Origin: Betaproteobacteria bacterium
GTDB taxonomy: Bacteria; Pseudomonadota; Gammaproteobacteria; Burkholderiales; JAEUOS01
Direction: 5' to 3'
NCBI GenBank assembly: GCA_028292405.1
Contig: JAQGMJ010000068.1
Coordinates: 1-55,915 of the forward strand
Length of the DNA: 55,915 bases
The notes below the pieces were generated by a model. That model did not search any database. It was not told the DNA's origin and saw nothing but the letters and a program-made list of their open reading frames with translations. Shown one piece after another: positions 55,255 to 55,915 of this stretch (positions are counted from its first letter, which is position 1; each line of letters starts with the position of its first letter). Made by a program: the position numbers and the translations under genes.

Positions 55255-55354
55255 CGTAGCTTTCAAATCATGAAATCGACCGCCGGTTACGAAGACCCGG
55301 CCGGCGATTTCATGCAATACAGCCTCGAAAAAAGTAGGTTTGTACTTTTTTCGA
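55251..55354 (-). repeat. Structured intergenic repeat, copy B
   Basis: Minus-strand reading: hairpin 1 identical to copy A (55354-55325), starting one base after the clpA stop. Linker GGCTGTATTG, then hairpin 2 with arms CATGAAATCG/CGATTTCATG and an extended GCCGG/CCGGC top, then the tail ATTTGAAAGCTACGATC. Hairpin 2 arms differ from copy A in sequence, but the pairing is kept. Confidence 0.8.
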
Positions 55355-55355
55355 C

Positions 55356-55915
55356 TCAGAGCACTTCGACGGGTTCGTCGGCCGGCTTGCCGTCGGACTT
55401 GGGCTCTTCGCCTTCATGCACGGTGAGCTTCACCTTGGCGTCTTCGCCCTCGCCTTCGAGGTCTACCGTTACCTTGCCGCCGGTCACCAGCTTGCCGAAC
55501 AGCAACTCGTCGGCCAGCGCCTTGCGGATGGTGTCCTGGATCAGGCGCGCCATCGGCCGCGCGCCCATCAGCGGGTCGAAACCCTTGGTCGCCAGGTACT
55601 TGCGCAGCGGGTCGGTGAAAATCGCCTCGACCTTTTTCTCGTGCAGTTGCTGCTCGAGCTGCATCAGGAACTTGTCGACCACGCGCAGGATGACATCCTG
55701 ATCCAGCGCGCGGAAGGAGACGATCGCATCCAGCCGGTTGCGGAACTCCGGCGTGAACATGCGCTTGATGTCGGCCATCTCGTCGCCTGCCTGCTTCGAA
55801 TCGACGAAGCCCACCGAGCGCTTGGTCAGGCTCTCGGCGCCCGCATTGGTGGTCATGATGATGATCACGTTGCGGAAATCCGCCTTGCGGCCATTGTTGT
55901 CGGTCAAGGTGCCAT
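55356..55915 (-). CDS. clpA: ATP-dependent Clp protease ATP-binding subunit, C-terminal part (partial)
   Basis: The last 186 or so codons of ClpA; the 5' part lies beyond the window. Visible: GTLTDNNGRKADFRNV before Walker-region sensor 1 (IIIMTTNAGAE), MFTPEFRNRLD, and sensor-2 GFDPLMGARPMARLIQ. Unfoldase partner of ClpP, regulated by ClpS (not in the window). A Glu/Asp-rich tail ends the protein. Repeat B begins one base after the stop. Confidence 0.95.
   Translation of the reverse strand, partial: GTLTDNNGRKADFRNVIIIMTTNAGAESLTKRSVGFVDSKQAGDEMADIKRMFTPEFRNRLDAIVSFRALDQDVILRVVDKFLMQLEQQLHEKKVEAIFTDPLRKYLATKGFDPLMGARPMARLIQDTIRKALADELLFGKLVTGGKVTVDLEGEGEDAKVKLTVHEGEEPKSDGKPADEPVEVL

Overview
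The window looks like chromosome from a GC-rich betaproteobacterium, most likely Burkholderiales and possibly near Oxalobacteraceae. This is inferred from the leuC-leuD-leuB-asd-fimV order, the rpe/gph/trpE-trpG-trpD-trpC order, orphan Bug-type (tripartite tricarboxylate) binding proteins, and the general gene content. No rRNA, tRNA, insertion sequence, prophage or CRISPR array was seen.

Layout. 1-5.5 kb (minus strand): 5' part of fimV, then asd, leuB, leuD and leuC (leucine, aspartate-family biosynthesis). 5.7-6.3 kb: mug-type DNA glycosylase. 6.7-12.9 kb (plus): a NitT/TauT-type ABC importer, four consecutive and divergent RidA/YjgF-family genes, an Rrf2-type regulator and a secreted metallo-beta-lactamase-fold hydrolase. 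12.9-17.5 kb (minus, convergent): five tightly packed genes, three amidohydrolase-2 (TIM-barrel) enzymes and two orphan Bug binding proteins. 17.7-25.1 kb: a class-III aminotransferase, a beta-keto-acid cleavage enzyme (BKACE/DUF849), an LprI-like protein, an AcuI/YhdH oxidoreductase, a small secreted protein, an IclR regulator divergent from pobA (4-hydroxybenzoate 3-hydroxylase), and a fifth RidA. Together 6.7-25 kb reads as an accessory catabolic region for small organic acids, amides or aromatics whose substrate is unknown.

25.3-39 kb: a GGDEF-EAL protein facing a MESH1-like HD hydrolase; DUF1993; an alpha/beta hydrolase; a PYROXD2-like flavoprotein; an XdhC / amidohydrolase / deaminase / MocA group suggestive of N-heterocycle catabolism; an M61 peptidase; a PPC-domain protein; two small lipoproteins. 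39-46 kb (minus): rpe, dadA, gph, trpE, trpG, trpD, trpC. 46-53.4 kb (plus): FGGY kinase, aldo-keto reductase, folD, M3 oligopeptidase, DUF4124-glutaredoxin-like protein, exonuclease III. 53.5-55.9 kb (minus): flavocytochrome c sulfide dehydrogenase flavoprotein plus monoheme cytochrome, then the 3' end of clpA.

The most unusual signals are outside the genes: (i) a family of about 70-100 bp structured intergenic repeats at four loci (3.96, 33.2, 53.4 and 55.3 kb), whose stems keep pairing while their sequence changes; (ii) a long-range RNA fold in front of trpE that would cover its Shine-Dalgarno sequence and encloses a 34-codon ORF with one Trp codon near its end; (iii) an in-frame, mainly synonymously diverged second copy of the last 16 codons of trpG directly after its stop codon; and (iv) candidate operators for the Rrf2 and IclR regulators.
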